Source: Myxococcales bacterium | Lineage (GTDB): Bacteria; Myxococcota_A; Polyangia; Palsa-1104; JAEUJZ01 | Reading direction: 5' to 3' | NCBI GenBank assembly: GCA_016794465.1 | Contig: JAEUKA010000001.1 | Coordinates: 264,049 to 328,048 of the forward strand | Length of the DNA: 64,000 nucleotides | Shown: positions 8,666 through 18,498 of the stretch, one piece after another | Layout of the letters: the number at the start of each line of letters is the position of its first letter | Numbering within the stretch: position 1 is the stretch's first letter | The notes under the pieces: generated by a model | What the model was told of the DNA's origin: nothing | The model's database searches: none | Seen by the model: only the letters and a program-made list of their open reading frames with translations | Translations under genes and position numbers: made by a program

Positions 8666-9234
8666 TGGTGCTTCTGGGCCAGCTCGGCGATGGCGTGGGC
8701 TAGCTCGGCGGCGAGCGGATGGTCGCCCAGCTGCGGTCGCAAGATCTCGTGCAGCGAGGTGTAGTACCAGAGGTGCTCGGTCTTCGAGCCTCGGAAGCGC
8801 TTCCACACCGCGTCGCCCTGTCGGTCCAGGTCGTGGAGGGTCGCGCGCAGGTTGTGAATCGCATCAGCGGTCTTGAGCGCGGCAATGTGCCGATCCGCCT
8901 GCCGCAGTCGGTCGAGCTGCGCCTGCTTGCGGGTCTGCCAGGACAGCGGCACCGATCCTTCCTGCTTCTGCTCGGACACCGCCGCGACCAGCCGGGTGAC
9001 CTCGGGGCCAAACTGGGCGTCAATCTCGGGCAGCGTCACCGAGGTGTCTTCAACCACGTCATGGAGGATCGCGGCGACAATCACTTCCTCGGGGAAGTCG
9101 TGCCGCAGAAGCAGGATCGCGACGTGGACGGGATGGATGATGTACGGCACCTGCGAGCCTTTGCGCTCTTGGTGGCGGTGCGCGGTGGCGGACAGGCTCA
9201 GCGCCCGATCAATGGTGGGGGAAAACGTCGACAT
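8662..9234 (-). CDS. small HD-domain hydrolase of the SpoT/Mesh1 type
   Basis: A 190-residue stand-alone HD hydrolase resembling the (p)ppGpp pyrophosphohydrolase half of SpoT. Seen: AHRHQERKGSQVPYIIHP (His34), LHDVVEDT (His58, Asp59, Glu62, Asp63) and KTADAIHNLR (Asp125, Asn129), the standard metal and substrate residues. No synthetase, TGS or ACT domain is present, so it would only degrade the alarmone or a related nucleotide (small alarmone hydrolase). The ATG follows AGGACCCC and lies 6 bp after the stop of the FHA gene, so these two form an operon. It overlaps the MoxR gene tail to tail. Confidence 0.88.
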   Translation of the reverse strand: MSTFSPTIDRALSLSATAHRHQERKGSQVPYIIHPVHVAILLLRHDFPEEVIVAAILHDVVEDTSVTLPEIDAQFGPEVTRLVAAVSEQKQEGSVPLSWQTRKQAQLDRLRQADRHIAALKTADAIHNLRATLHDLDRQGDAVWKRFRGSKTEHLWYYTSLHEILRPQLGDHPLAAELAHAIAELAQKHH

Positions 9235-9240
9235 GGGGTC

Positions 9241-10365
9241 CTAGCGAGAGTTGTCAGGTCCGGGTCCTGGCCCGGCTCCAGGTCCATCGGCGCGCGTCGA
9301 ACGAATGCTGTGGCGCGGGTGCCAGGTCAGCTCGACCTTGGAGTCGTTGCCGGACAGAAGTAGCTGGGTGCCGTGATCGGGCAGCTCGACGCGGCGAACC
9401 CGCTGGCCGTGCTGCCAGGTGCCGTTGGTGCTGCACAGGTCCATGGCATAGACGCGGCCACGCTCGGCCAGCAGCAGCACGTGCAGGCGCGAGATCTGAC
9501 CCGACAGCACCTGGCGCAGCCCGCGATCCATGCAGGTCTCCGAGCGGCCCATGATGACTCCGGCGTAGAGATCGGCCTCGCTCAGCTCGACCGAGACGGC
9601 CTTGGCTTGGCGGCGCAGGGTGACGCGGGCTCGGCCAGCGGGTGCGGCGGGAACGGCGGGTCCGGACTGGAGGTCTTCGACGCGCTGCGAGCGGGGCAGG
9701 AGGGTAATGTGGGTGCGGCGCTGCATTCGTAGCGAGTGCTGGGGCGGCTGCTCGGCCTCGATGATGTCGTAGCTGGGCAGCTCGACTCCATCGGCGAGTC
9801 GACCGCGCTGCTGCAAGAACTCGGGCAGCGGCACACAGCCAATCGCCACGTCGCCAAGGCCAATCAGCAAAGGACCGCTGACGCCGATCGACTGACGCGG
9901 CTGGCCTTCGATGGTAAACGGCTGGTTGGTGTGCAGATCGAGCAGTCGCAGCGCCGGGGTCTTGTCCGCGAGCAGCGCACAGCTGGCCAGAAGGTGTCGG
10001 TTGGTGATCTGCGGCAGCTTGGGCAGCACCAGATCGCAGTTCTCATGCCAGCCCATCACCGCAAACACCGAGGAAGACGCTTCCAGGTCAATCCAGCCGA
10101 GGTCGCGACCGTGGACCCAGAACAGCCGATAGCCGATCCGACAGGCCGCTGGCTGATCGAGCAGCATCTTGGCCCCGAACACATAGGCATCGCGCAGGGA
10201 CGAGCTGCTCGGGGCCGCTTGGATGGCCCGGAGCTGGCCGGCAGAGACGCTCTTGCGCGGGACGATACCAGACACCTCGCCGGTGGCTTCGGCGGGCTCG
10301 GGGGGAACCAGTCGAAGCTGCGGTCGCCCCGGTCGCGCTGAGGGGTTCAGCTCATCCGAGTCCAT
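9241..10365 (-). CDS. protein with two FHA-type domains
   Basis: A 374-residue cytoplasmic protein. The C-terminal FHA domain is clear (MGRSETC, then SGQISRLHVLLL and DLCSTNGTW, about residues 270-345), with the Arg, Ser, His and Asn expected for phosphothreonine binding. A degenerate FHA-like block lies at about 100-175 (VMGWHENCDLVL, QITNRHLLAS). FHA proteins read out Ser/Thr kinase signals; the only kinase seen in this window is at 0.8-1.7 kb and is not adjacent. The linker around 200-255 is charged. It is transcribed just ahead of the HD hydrolase gene and 105 bp after the TPR giant, in a G-rich gap (10366-10470). Confidence 0.86.
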   Translation of the reverse strand: MDSDELNPSARPGRPQLRLVPPEPAEATGEVSGIVPRKSVSAGQLRAIQAAPSSSSLRDAYVFGAKMLLDQPAACRIGYRLFWVHGRDLGWIDLEASSSVFAVMGWHENCDLVLPKLPQITNRHLLASCALLADKTPALRLLDLHTNQPFTIEGQPRQSIGVSGPLLIGLGDVAIGCVPLPEFLQQRGRLADGVELPSYDIIEAEQPPQHSLRMQRRTHITLLPRSQRVEDLQSGPAVPAAPAGRARVTLRRQAKAVSVELSEADLYAGVIMGRSETCMDRGLRQVLSGQISRLHVLLLAERGRVYAMDLCSTNGTWQHGQRVRRVELPDHGTQLLLSGNDSKVELTWHPRHSIRSTRADGPGAGPGPGPDNSR

Positions 10366-10470
10366 AGTGGTCAGTATAGCCGCTTATCCACCCGCACAGG
10401 GGAACGATGAGGGGCGGTACGTGGGGGCAAACGGGAGGGAGAGGGCGGGGCAGGGAGTGCGTGGGGGGGC

Positions 10471-13400
10471 TTATAGGCCGAGGAACTGGCGGACGCTGGC
10501 TAGCTCTTCACTGACCGAGAAGTAGAGCAGCTCTTGGAGCCGCTGCTTGGGCGACAGCAAGGTCAGTCCCGGTGGATCGGTCGCGAGGAGCAGCGCCGCT
10601 GTCTCCAGCTCTCCGCACAGCAGCAGGCCGACCCGCACGGTCGTCAGCTCCGACGCCGACAGCCAGGTACTCGCCAGCAGGGACGGCTTGACTACGCCAG
10701 CCCCATCCAGGAGCGAGCGACCGACCCGGCTCAGCTGGTCCAGCTGCGGCGGCGACAGGGCGGCACGAAGGCTGCGCGCCAGCTCCAGCACCTGCGCGGA
10801 GGCCGGCGGCGTCACCTGGCTGATCTCTTGCTGCGTCAGCACCAGCGCCGCTTCGAGGATCTGCCCCAGCTCTTGCTCATCCGACAGCACCGTGCGCAGT
10901 GCTCGCTCCGGTCGCAGCAGCGCCGCCATCCGACCGACCTCGTACAGCGTCTCGCGCTCAGGCCGGCTCGGGTCAAGCAGCGGCGGTCCCAGCTCGGCAC
11001 ACACCGTCGCCGGTCCGCGTCCATCGCCGGCAATCGAGATCAGGAACGCCTGCTCGGCCAGCTCTCGCGCCTGCGGACGGGGAAACAGCTCCGGCAGCGG
11101 CGACTCGGTCATCTCGAACGCGTAGCGCAGGGCCTTCAGGTACACCTGGGACGCGCTGGCCTCGACGCGGCTCTCGCGCAGGAACGGCTGCTCGCTCCAC
11201 GGACGGGCATGGCTTTTCTGTAGCGCCGGCCACAGCAGCGACAAGAGGACCTGCATCCGCGCATCCTCGTCGGGGTGCGCGAGCTGACGCCACAGCTCTT
11301 TGGTCAGCGGACGGCGGGCCAGGGTCACCGGACGGGACTTGAGCTCTTCGACCAGCTGGGCATCCTCGGGCTCGCCTTGACGGAGCAGCTGCAGCGCCGC
11401 CGCCACCTGCGTCGCTCGCTCGCGCTGACCGGTCTGGCCGTACAGCTCGCGCAGCGCCCGATACGACGCCAGCTCGCCTTTGCTATGTCGCAGGACGACG
11501 TGATGCTCGGCGATCGCCTTGTCGAGCTTGTCCTCTCCCGCGCTTGCATAGATCGCGGCCATCTGACGGTGCCGATCGAGGTTGTGCGGCTCGAGCGTCA
11601 GCGACACTTCGTATGCCGACATGCCGGTCTTAAAGTCGCCCATCTCTTGAATGCAGACGCGTGCGACCTCGGTCCACAGCCGCAGCCGCTCGGCGCGCTG
11701 CTTGGGCGTGTCGGGCGCCTCGGGCCCCATGACCTTGATCCGTCGCTGCATCGCCCGCAACAGCTCCTTCGGATCACCGATCTGCGCCGCCAGAGTCTCG
11801 GCGGACTCCAGGCTCTTGAGCAGGGTCGGATCATCGTCGAACGAGCTCCACAGCAGCCGCAGTGCTCGCCGTGGCTCTTGCAGGTGATCGCGGGTGATAA
11901 AGCCTGCCGTCTGCTTGTAGCGCGCGCGTCGCTTTTCATTCGACTCGGCGGCGGCCAGCTCTTGCAGCAGATCGGCGGCCTCGGGCCACAGCTTCTGCTC
12001 GGTATACAGCGACAGCAGCTTGTGCTGAATCGCGACGGCTTTCGGCGACAGCGACAGCGCTTCTTTGTACGAGGCAATCGCCTCTAGCGGCTTGGCGAGC
12101 GGGCCGGCATACAGATCGCCAATCTCGGTCAGGACGGTCATGCGCTCGTCGGTGGTGCCCGGCTCACCCGACTGCCCGAGCAGCGAGCGCAGCAGCGACT
12201 GCCGCACCTCCAGCTTGTCTTCGGGGGACAGCTGCTCGACCCGGCGGAGCTGTGCCAGCGCCTGTCGGTGCATCGGGGTCAGCGCCCGCGCCTTCTGCAG
12301 TGCCGTAAGCGCCGCGTCGCTGTTGCCAAGTGACATCTCAGCCTGACCGAGTGTCGCCAGCAGATCGGCTTCCTCGGACGGACCGAGTGCATCGTGGTGC
12401 TCGGTCACCAGGGTTTCGCTGATCTGACGGGCATCGACAAACTGGCCTGTCTCGACGAGCAGCGGCAGAAGCCCACGCAGCGCCCCGAGATCCTTCGGCT
12501 CCAGCTCCAGCGCCCGCCGATACGCCCGCCGCGCCTTGTCACGCAGTCCGGCTCCCAGCGACGCCTGTGCCAGCCGAGTCAGTCGCACCACCTGGGTCCC
12601 GCGCTCGGCTTCTTTGCGAGTCAGCATCTCGAGCAGCGGCAGCACATCGTCGAAGCGGCCATCTTGCCAGTACAGCTCCGACATCAGCTGCGCCGCGTCG
12701 TTGTGCTCGGGATCTTGCGCCAAGACCTCGCGCAGAAGCTCGCCGGCCTTGTGTCGTTCCTCGCCGAGCAGGTGCTCTTTGGCCGACAGCACCATGTAGC
12801 GAGCCTTGTCGAGCCGGTTGCTGCTTCCCTCGGCAGCTTCTTTGAACAGCTTGGCGGCCCGCAGGTGATCGCCTCGGCCTCGGTACAGCTCGGCAAGGGT
12901 CGTCAGGCTCTGGACGTGACCGGGCAGGATCTCCAGCGCCCGAACCAAGTGCTCCTCGGCTGCCGTCAGGTCCTCGAGCTTGCTCTGACACAGCCGCGCC
13001 GCCTCGCCGTACAGCGTCACCTTGAGGTTCTTGTCGTCGGTCAGATGGGCTCGCTTGACCAGCAGCCGCACCGCTTCTACGGGCTTGTCGGTCAGCTGAT
13101 AGAGCCGGCCAAGCGCCTCAATCGCCGCCATGTGCTCGGGCTCGCTGTCGAGAATCTGCTGCCACGCGGCAATCGCCAGCGGCGCTTCTTCGCGACGGCG
13201 CAGCTCGTCACCGGCTGGAATCTCGACCTCGTGGACCCGCGCCAGCGCAGTGAGCAGCTCGCTCTTGCCTTTGTCGGCGTGCTCAATGTGCCGTTCGTAG
13301 GTTCGGCACAGCTCGGTCCACTTCTTTTGCTGACGGTAGATGCGACACAGCGATCGATAGGCGTCTTCGGCCTTGGCATCCAGATCGAGCACTTTTTGCA

Positions 13401-15444
13401 GCGCATCCGTCGCGGAATCGAGCTGGCCCGGCATCTCTTCGTACTCGGCGGCCAGGCGTCGGTAGAGCGACAGCCGCTCCTTGTCACTTGGCACCAGCGT
13501 CGCCAGATCGGACAGCACCTTCAGATACGCCTCGGAGACGCTGCCTTCCATCGAGTACAGCCGCTCGAGCGAGCGCAGGACATCAAGATCGTCCGGCGCC
13601 AGCTTGTGGACTTCTTCCCAGCGACGGATGCTGGCGCGGCGATCGGTGCCGTGCTCGGCCTGTAGCTGCGCCGCCTCGCGCCGGGTCTTGAGCACACCTT
13701 CCACGTCGCCGTGCTCGGTCAGCAGCCCGGCCTTTTCGTCGAGGAGCGCAATCAGATCGGTCCAGCTTGCCGCCCGTCGCAGCGTATGTTCCAGGGCCAG
13801 CATGGCGTCGCGGCTCTGCGGATCGGTCGTGCGCGCCAGCTTGTAAGCAGTTACCGACGCTGCACCATCCGACAGGCGTGTCTCGAAGATCTCGCCTTGC
13901 TCTAGATACAGATCGACCCGCTTGTCTTTTTCGTCGGTCAGCTCGGCCAGCTGCCCGAGCGTATCGGCCAGATCTTTCCAGCGCTGAGCGCGACGGCACA
14001 GCTCGACTCGCAGCGTCGCAAACGACTTCTTCTCGGAGTCGGGAATGCCCAGCTTCTGCGCCTCTGCCAGCGACGCCAGCGCGTACTCGTGGTGATTGAG
14101 CTTGTCGCCGTACAGCCGTGCGATCCGCAGCCACAGCACCGCTTGCTCGTTTTTGGGCTGCCTCGGCGTCAGATCGCGCATCTCGGTGAGCAGCTCGACC
14201 CACTGTCCCGCTTGCCCAGCCAGCCGCTCCACCTCGTCGAGGCCGACGGTCTGCGGGTCCTCTTTGTAGGCCGCCAGCGCCGCATGGTACGACTCGACGA
14301 GCTGACCTTTGGCTGTCTCGAACAGCGACGCGACTTGCAGCAGACAGCGCGCCCGGCCACTCGGCGTCTTTTCGATGTCCATCCGTCCCAGGAACAGCTC
14401 AATCAAGCGATCGTGATCGCCGCGCCCGCGCAGTGTCTCCTCGAGATCGGCGAGCTTCTGAGTCGCAACTTGATGCTCCGGCTCTTGCTGCAAGAGTCGC
14501 AGCCAGCCTTCCAGATCGTCGTCATCGGGCAGGATCTCGCTGCCGATCTCTCCGACCGACTGATGAAGCGCCGCAAACACCGCTTCTTCACTGTCCGCAT
14601 CGAGGACAATCAGCCCGTAGGCGCGTGACAGCTCGTCGCGCAGACCCGGCGGCAGACCGGGCAGCAGGGCAAAGTGCTGTGGACCCTCGCCACTCGTCTG
14701 AGCCAGTGACAACAGCCGCGCCGCAATCGCCAGATCGGGATCGTGGGCATCGAAGCCGCAGAGCAAGAGCGATCGCTTGAGCGCCAAGTCCCGCAGCGAC
14801 TGCCGCAGCGGCTCACTGGTGAACAGCTGTTGAACATCGGCCTCGCCGAACACCAGCCCTTGACCGGTGCTGCCGTCGCCAAACAGGCGCAATACGAAGC
14901 GACCACGGCTCGACAGCATCTCGATGGTCTGCTCGGATGTACCGACGTGGGGCGGGCCGCCTGGGGCTTTGCCCTGACTGACCGCATCCATCAGCCCACC
15001 ATCAAGTGCCGTCGAGATCAGGCCACGAAACGGCAGCTTTGCCGCCAGTCCCAGCAGCTGCGAGTTGCTATCACTCGGCAACACTTTCGCCAGCGCCGTC
15101 ACCAGATCGTCGCCGAGTCGCTTTCGCAAGAGCCCCGCCACCAGCAGCGGCTGACTTTCCAAAAGTGCTCGGGCCTGGGCTCGTTCTTCGTCGCTACCGA
15201 GCTTGTCGCTGTGCTGCGCGAGCAGCTTGCCCAGCAGGGTTCGGAAGGAAGCGGACGCGGCTTGCCGTCCAAAGATGCTGCCCGTACATAACACCACTCG
15301 ACCCGCGCGCAGCCTCTGCACGAGCAGGGCGAGGCCAGCTTGCGAGGGCTCTCCTGTAGGGATCGGTGGTTCGTCGTGATGAGCCGAATCGGATGGCTCG
15401 ACCATGCGGTCTGGTTTTTGAGCAGTAGAGTGCTTTTTGGCCAT
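10471..15444 (-). CDS. TPR-repeat protein with a degenerate SIR2-like N-terminal domain
   Basis: A 1657-residue protein. Residues of about 35-320 look like the SIR2_2 fold: a nucleotide loop (VLCTGS, 51-56), STALD at 144-148 where active enzymes have TTNYD, LRLFGD at 185-190 where they have LHGD, and LLLCGFDAHDPDL at 227-238, the usual distal motif. The catalytic Asn is replaced by Ala and the catalytic His by Phe, so NAD hydrolysis or deacetylation looks unlikely. From about residue 340 the protein is a long array of TPR units (repeated A-x-Y and W/L-x-G/A-x2-L/I periodicity), a protein-binding scaffold. The ATG at 15444 (MAKKHSTAQ) is chosen because upstream codons run into the divergent neighbour. 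No signal peptide. Confidence 0.85.
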   Translation of the reverse strand: MAKKHSTAQKPDRMVEPSDSAHHDEPPIPTGEPSQAGLALLVQRLRAGRVVLCTGSIFGRQAASASFRTLLGKLLAQHSDKLGSDEERAQARALLESQPLLVAGLLRKRLGDDLVTALAKVLPSDSNSQLLGLAAKLPFRGLISTALDGGLMDAVSQGKAPGGPPHVGTSEQTIEMLSSRGRFVLRLFGDGSTGQGLVFGEADVQQLFTSEPLRQSLRDLALKRSLLLCGFDAHDPDLAIAARLLSLAQTSGEGPQHFALLPGLPPGLRDELSRAYGLIVLDADSEEAVFAALHQSVGEIGSEILPDDDDLEGWLRLLQQEPEHQVATQKLADLEETLRGRGDHDRLIELFLGRMDIEKTPSGRARCLLQVASLFETAKGQLVESYHAALAAYKEDPQTVGLDEVERLAGQAGQWVELLTEMRDLTPRQPKNEQAVLWLRIARLYGDKLNHHEYALASLAEAQKLGIPDSEKKSFATLRVELCRRAQRWKDLADTLGQLAELTDEKDKRVDLYLEQGEIFETRLSDGAASVTAYKLARTTDPQSRDAMLALEHTLRRAASWTDLIALLDEKAGLLTEHGDVEGVLKTRREAAQLQAEHGTDRRASIRRWEEVHKLAPDDLDVLRSLERLYSMEGSVSEAYLKVLSDLATLVPSDKERLSLYRRLAAEYEEMPGQLDSATDALQKVLDLDAKAEDAYRSLCRIYRQQKKWTELCRTYERHIEHADKGKSELLTALARVHEVEIPAGDELRRREEAPLAIAAWQQILDSEPEHMAAIEALGRLYQLTDKPVEAVRLLVKRAHLTDDKNLKVTLYGEAARLCQSKLEDLTAAEEHLVRALEILPGHVQSLTTLAELYRGRGDHLRAAKLFKEAAEGSSNRLDKARYMVLSAKEHLLGEERHKAGELLREVLAQDPEHNDAAQLMSELYWQDGRFDDVLPLLEMLTRKEAERGTQVVRLTRLAQASLGAGLRDKARRAYRRALELEPKDLGALRGLLPLLVETGQFVDARQISETLVTEHHDALGPSEEADLLATLGQAEMSLGNSDAALTALQKARALTPMHRQALAQLRRVEQLSPEDKLEVRQSLLRSLLGQSGEPGTTDERMTVLTEIGDLYAGPLAKPLEAIASYKEALSLSPKAVAIQHKLLSLYTEQKLWPEAADLLQELAAAESNEKRRARYKQTAGFITRDHLQEPRRALRLLWSSFDDDPTLLKSLESAETLAAQIGDPKELLRAMQRRIKVMGPEAPDTPKQRAERLRLWTEVARVCIQEMGDFKTGMSAYEVSLTLEPHNLDRHRQMAAIYASAGEDKLDKAIAEHHVVLRHSKGELASYRALRELYGQTGQRERATQVAAALQLLRQGEPEDAQLVEELKSRPVTLARRPLTKELWRQLAHPDEDARMQVLLSLLWPALQKSHARPWSEQPFLRESRVEASASQVYLKALRYAFEMTESPLPELFPRPQARELAEQAFLISIAGDGRGPATVCAELGPPLLDPSRPERETLYEVGRMAALLRPERALRTVLSDEQELGQILEAALVLTQQEISQVTPPASAQVLELARSLRAALSPPQLDQLSRVGRSLLDGAGVVKPSLLASTWLSASELTTVRVGLLLCGELETAALLLATDPPGLTLLSPKQRLQELLYFSVSEELASVRQFLGL

Positions 15445-15479
15445 GTCGGCCTGGGTTATCACAGCACGACGACGCCATT

Positions 15480-15529
15480 CAACCTTGTTGAGGTTGACAC
15501 GCGGGTAGCCCTTGCCATAGGCGTAAAGA
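15480..15529. promoter_or_regulatory. inverted repeat overlapping a candidate -35 in a divergent gap
   Basis: CAACCT-TGTTG-AGGTTG is a perfect inverted repeat at 15480-15496 and overlaps a consensus TTGACA (15494-15499) directed towards the gene starting at 15530. A weak -10 (ATAGGC) follows after 17 bp. A start site there would fall close to the ATG. The overlap of operator-like symmetry with the -35 suggests repression. Confidence 0.35.
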
Positions 15530-16960
15530 ATGACCAAACGGCTCGCTCTTGTCGGCTCTGTGCTGTTCGGATTGGCCATCGGATCGGTCGCTCACGCGCA
15601 AAAGTCGCTGCCGAAGCCGCTGCTGACCGTGAAGCCCGAGAAAGGCTACGTGGACGATGCGATGACGCTGACCGACGGTGGGGCGGTGTTCCTGTACGTC
15701 AACACCGATGGCACCAAGTTCGCGACGCTGCGTGGTGTGGCTTTGCCGCCGGGTCGAGGACTCAGTCCGCAAGTTGCCGCGCCACCGGCTGTGGTCGCGC
15801 CGCCGCCTCCTCCTCCAGCGCCCGCTGTTCCGGCCAAGGGTGGCAAGGTCAAAGCGCCGCCGGTGAGTCCGCCTGCCGCGCCGCCGCCACCACCGGTTCC
15901 GTTTATGGAAGAAGCGCTGGCCAAAGAGCTGCTTGTCGAGCCCAGCCGGACCAAAGAGCTGCTCAAAGGTCTGCCGCTGAATACCAATCGACTGCACCTG
16001 CTTCCCGACGACAAGATCTTGGTGGTGATGCGCGATCTGGAAACCCGGGGGCAGTACACCGCCAGCATCTACAGCCTCAAGACGCATGCCGAGGTGCCGG
16101 TCCCCGGTGGCATCGGTCCCGCTTCAGAGATCTCGCTGACGACGATCGATGGTGTCCTGGCGATCGTGGCGGTGTCGAAGCCCGGCCCGCAGAGTCCGCA
16201 AGACCCGCGCAGTCTGCTGTCGAGTGAGTACAAGTTTTCGGCCTTCTCCGCCGCGACCGGCAAGCCACTGGCCCAGCGGACCTACAAGCTCGACGAAGAG
16301 GGCAAGATCTCGACGCCGTCGGGACTGGCGCTGCCGCTGTACTTCCTGGATGGCTTTGCGACCTGGGTGGTCAAGCAGAGCGGCGCGTTCGACAAAAAGA
16401 AAGATCTGCGCCAGCCGGACTTTCTGGCCTTCCTTGATGTGTTGAGTGGCAAGGTGCGCACGACTCGGCCGATCGCGAATCCGCCGGCGATGATGGATCT
16501 GAAGCGGGTGCGGGCGGCGCATCATGACTCGGTGGTGGTGCTGGCCGAGGACGGTACCAATCAGGTCGAGATCGTCTCGGCGCTGGAGCGTGGTCAGCCC
16601 GATGGTCCTATCGAAGCGCGTGCGCCGCTGCCGCTGCCTCGGCCAGCCGGGATGTATGAGTCGACCTCGCTGCGGTTTGTACGGCTCCGCCCGAGCACGC
16701 TGCTGCTGTCGCTGATGGTCGATCCAGTCAACGAAGATGCCGTGGCTGCCAAGCGCACCGATCCCGATGAGGTCGATTTTTGCACCGTTGATCTGGCCGG
16801 TGACAAGCCTGGTCCGGCGCAGCGCAAGCTGACGCTCTTGGCTGGCAAGAGGCCACTGGGCTGGGTGGCTTCGCCCTCGGGTCGGGTCGTCGTCTTGCGC
16901 AAACACAAGGGCTTTTCGCGGGGTGGAACCGAGGCCGAGGTCTACGACCTAGAGCCATAA
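15530..16960 (+). CDS. exported protein of unknown function with Pro/Ala-rich segment
   Basis: A 476-residue secreted protein with a typical signal peptide (MTKRLALVGSVLFGLAIG, cleavage after AHA near residue 23). Residues of about 82-122 are very rich in Pro, Ala and Val, a flexible linker. The rest shows beta-rich segments with repeated strand-turn patterns that could be a propeller, but I see no clear family motif. The ATG has no strong ribosome-binding site and a candidate promoter lies unusually near. It is divergent from the SIR2-TPR gene and converges with the DUF1501 gene 30 bp on. Confidence 0.8.
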   Translation: MTKRLALVGSVLFGLAIGSVAHAQKSLPKPLLTVKPEKGYVDDAMTLTDGGAVFLYVNTDGTKFATLRGVALPPGRGLSPQVAAPPAVVAPPPPPPAPAVPAKGGKVKAPPVSPPAAPPPPPVPFMEEALAKELLVEPSRTKELLKGLPLNTNRLHLLPDDKILVVMRDLETRGQYTASIYSLKTHAEVPVPGGIGPASEISLTTIDGVLAIVAVSKPGPQSPQDPRSLLSSEYKFSAFSAATGKPLAQRTYKLDEEGKISTPSGLALPLYFLDGFATWVVKQSGAFDKKKDLRQPDFLAFLDVLSGKVRTTRPIANPPAMMDLKRVRAAHHDSVVVLAEDGTNQVEIVSALERGQPDGPIEARAPLPLPRPAGMYESTSLRFVRLRPSTLLLSLMVDPVNEDAVAAKRTDPDEVDFCTVDLAGDKPGPAQRKLTLLAGKRPLGWVASPSGRVVVLRKHKGFSRGGTEAEVYDLEP

Positions 16961-16990
16961 CAGCCCGGACTTTTGCTGACGCTGTGGCGG

Positions 16991-18289
16991 TTACGTCAGG
17001 CTGGTGCGAATCGGCTTACCGCCCGGCAGGTGCTTGTCGAGGATCGCCGTCCCGATGCCAATCCCCTGTCCGAGCGTCCGAAGCAGCGACGGCTGACTAT
17101 CGGCCACCGAGATGTCGCCGCGTTCACTGGCAATGCCCGTGCGCGAGTCGATCGCCTGCGCTCCATAGTCGCCCTCTTGGGCCACGACACCACCCACCAC
17201 GCCACCTCGGAACGGCGCGCCCATCAGCAGCGCGGCGTTGTGCAGCGGCCAGTGATCGCGACCCCACAGCCCTTGCCGCTTGAGCGTCCGTCCAAACACC
17301 GAGAGCTGCGCAAAACAGGTCCGCTCTGCCATCCCGTACGCGCCGAGCTTGTTCCACAGCAGCGCGATCTGCCCGATGCCGCTGTGAATCTCGGTCGCTT
17401 CTTGCTTCAGCCCGTCGTCGAAGTGATTGTCTCCACCGAGCGGAATGTGAATCGCCACCACCGGCGCCATCCCGAGTCGCACCGCCACCGCCGCTGCGAG
17501 CACCTGACCGTCCGGCCCATCGCTCTTGATCGCCGTCAAATCCGCCGTCAGTCGATCGCCCAGCGCTCTGGCCTGCGCCAGTGACAGCGTCTGCGCGCTC
17601 AGTGCCTTGCCAAGCGCCACGTTGCCGGTCTTTTTGCGCAGATACTGGAGTCGCTCCAGCGTCGAGCTGCGTAGGCTTGCCAAGGCGGGCAGCGGCGAGT
17701 CTGGACCGAGCAGCACGTCGCGAAGCTCGGTCGGCTTTAGGCTGCGGAGCCGCTGACCACTGACCATCACCACTTCGTCGGAGCCGAGCAAAAGCGGCTG
17801 GTCTTGCACCGTCTGTAGCTTTTGACTCAGCTCACGCGCAAACAGCACCGGGGCACTCTCGACATCACCATGCACTTGCAGCAGCTCGGGCAGGCTCGGG
17901 TGACTGGTCTTGAGCGTCGCGTGATGAAAAAACACCGTCCGGTCGAGCAGTCGCTGCGGCAGCTGCTTCCAGGCCGCCGCCGCCAGCTGGCGCTGTCCGG
18001 CGATCGTCAGCGTCGCTGCTGCAAAGCGTGGGTCGACGGGATGAACGATGTCTGGCGCGGAATAGCAGCCCGGCACGTTGGCGTTGAGCGGATCGCCACA
18101 GGTCGACAGACTCAGAATCAAGAAGCGCGCCGCTTTGGCGGAATCCTGACCTTTGGTCAGCGTCGCAGCACTGGCGTGGAGCGGATCGACCAGCAGAGAA
18201 ACGGGCAGCCCCGTGGCCGCCGCGCGCAGAGCCAGCCAGCTTCCGCCGAGCAGCCCTTGCCGCAGCACTTCCCGTCTAGTCTGGCTCAT
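16991..18289 (-). CDS. Tat-exported DUF1501 family protein
   Basis: A 432-residue protein with a twin-arginine signal (TRREVLRQGLLGG at 4-16, followed by a hydrophobic core). The body matches the DUF1501 group, which has an alkaline-phosphatase/sulfatase-like fold: FLILSLSTCGDP near the N-terminus, GGDNHFDDG in the middle, and GRDHWPLHNAALLMG in the C-terminal third. In many bacteria such proteins pair with DUF1800 or cytochrome-like genes; none is adjacent here. The substrate is unknown. The ATG is preceded by GGGGTGAT. It is convergent with the exported-protein gene. Confidence 0.85.
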   Translation of the reverse strand: MSQTRREVLRQGLLGGSWLALRAAATGLPVSLLVDPLHASAATLTKGQDSAKAARFLILSLSTCGDPLNANVPGCYSAPDIVHPVDPRFAAATLTIAGQRQLAAAAWKQLPQRLLDRTVFFHHATLKTSHPSLPELLQVHGDVESAPVLFARELSQKLQTVQDQPLLLGSDEVVMVSGQRLRSLKPTELRDVLLGPDSPLPALASLRSSTLERLQYLRKKTGNVALGKALSAQTLSLAQARALGDRLTADLTAIKSDGPDGQVLAAAVAVRLGMAPVVAIHIPLGGDNHFDDGLKQEATEIHSGIGQIALLWNKLGAYGMAERTCFAQLSVFGRTLKRQGLWGRDHWPLHNAALLMGAPFRGGVVGGVVAQEGDYGAQAIDSRTGIASERGDISVADSQPSLLRTLGQGIGIGTAILDKHLPGGKPIRTSLT

Positions 18290-18498
18290 ATCACCCCGAT
18301 GGTTTCATTTTACTGCCAGGCGCCCGCGAACTGACGAGAGATCCTGCACGCGTCGTCGTTTCTCACGCGGCTTATGTGGGAAGGTGAAGTCCGCTCTCTG
18401 TGGCCACCCGGTTCGTCCATCCATTGCGCTACAGGCTTGGTGCCTACTGCGCGACAAACCAAGTCATTGGGCGCTTCCAGCCGGTCACAGCGAGGCGC

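Noticed and set aside
12394..13665. 423-codon open frame on the plus strand
   Set aside because: It is antisense to the TPR array of the SIR2-like protein.
10471..15444. active NADase defence protein
   Set aside because: The residues expected for catalysis are replaced, so activity is not claimed.
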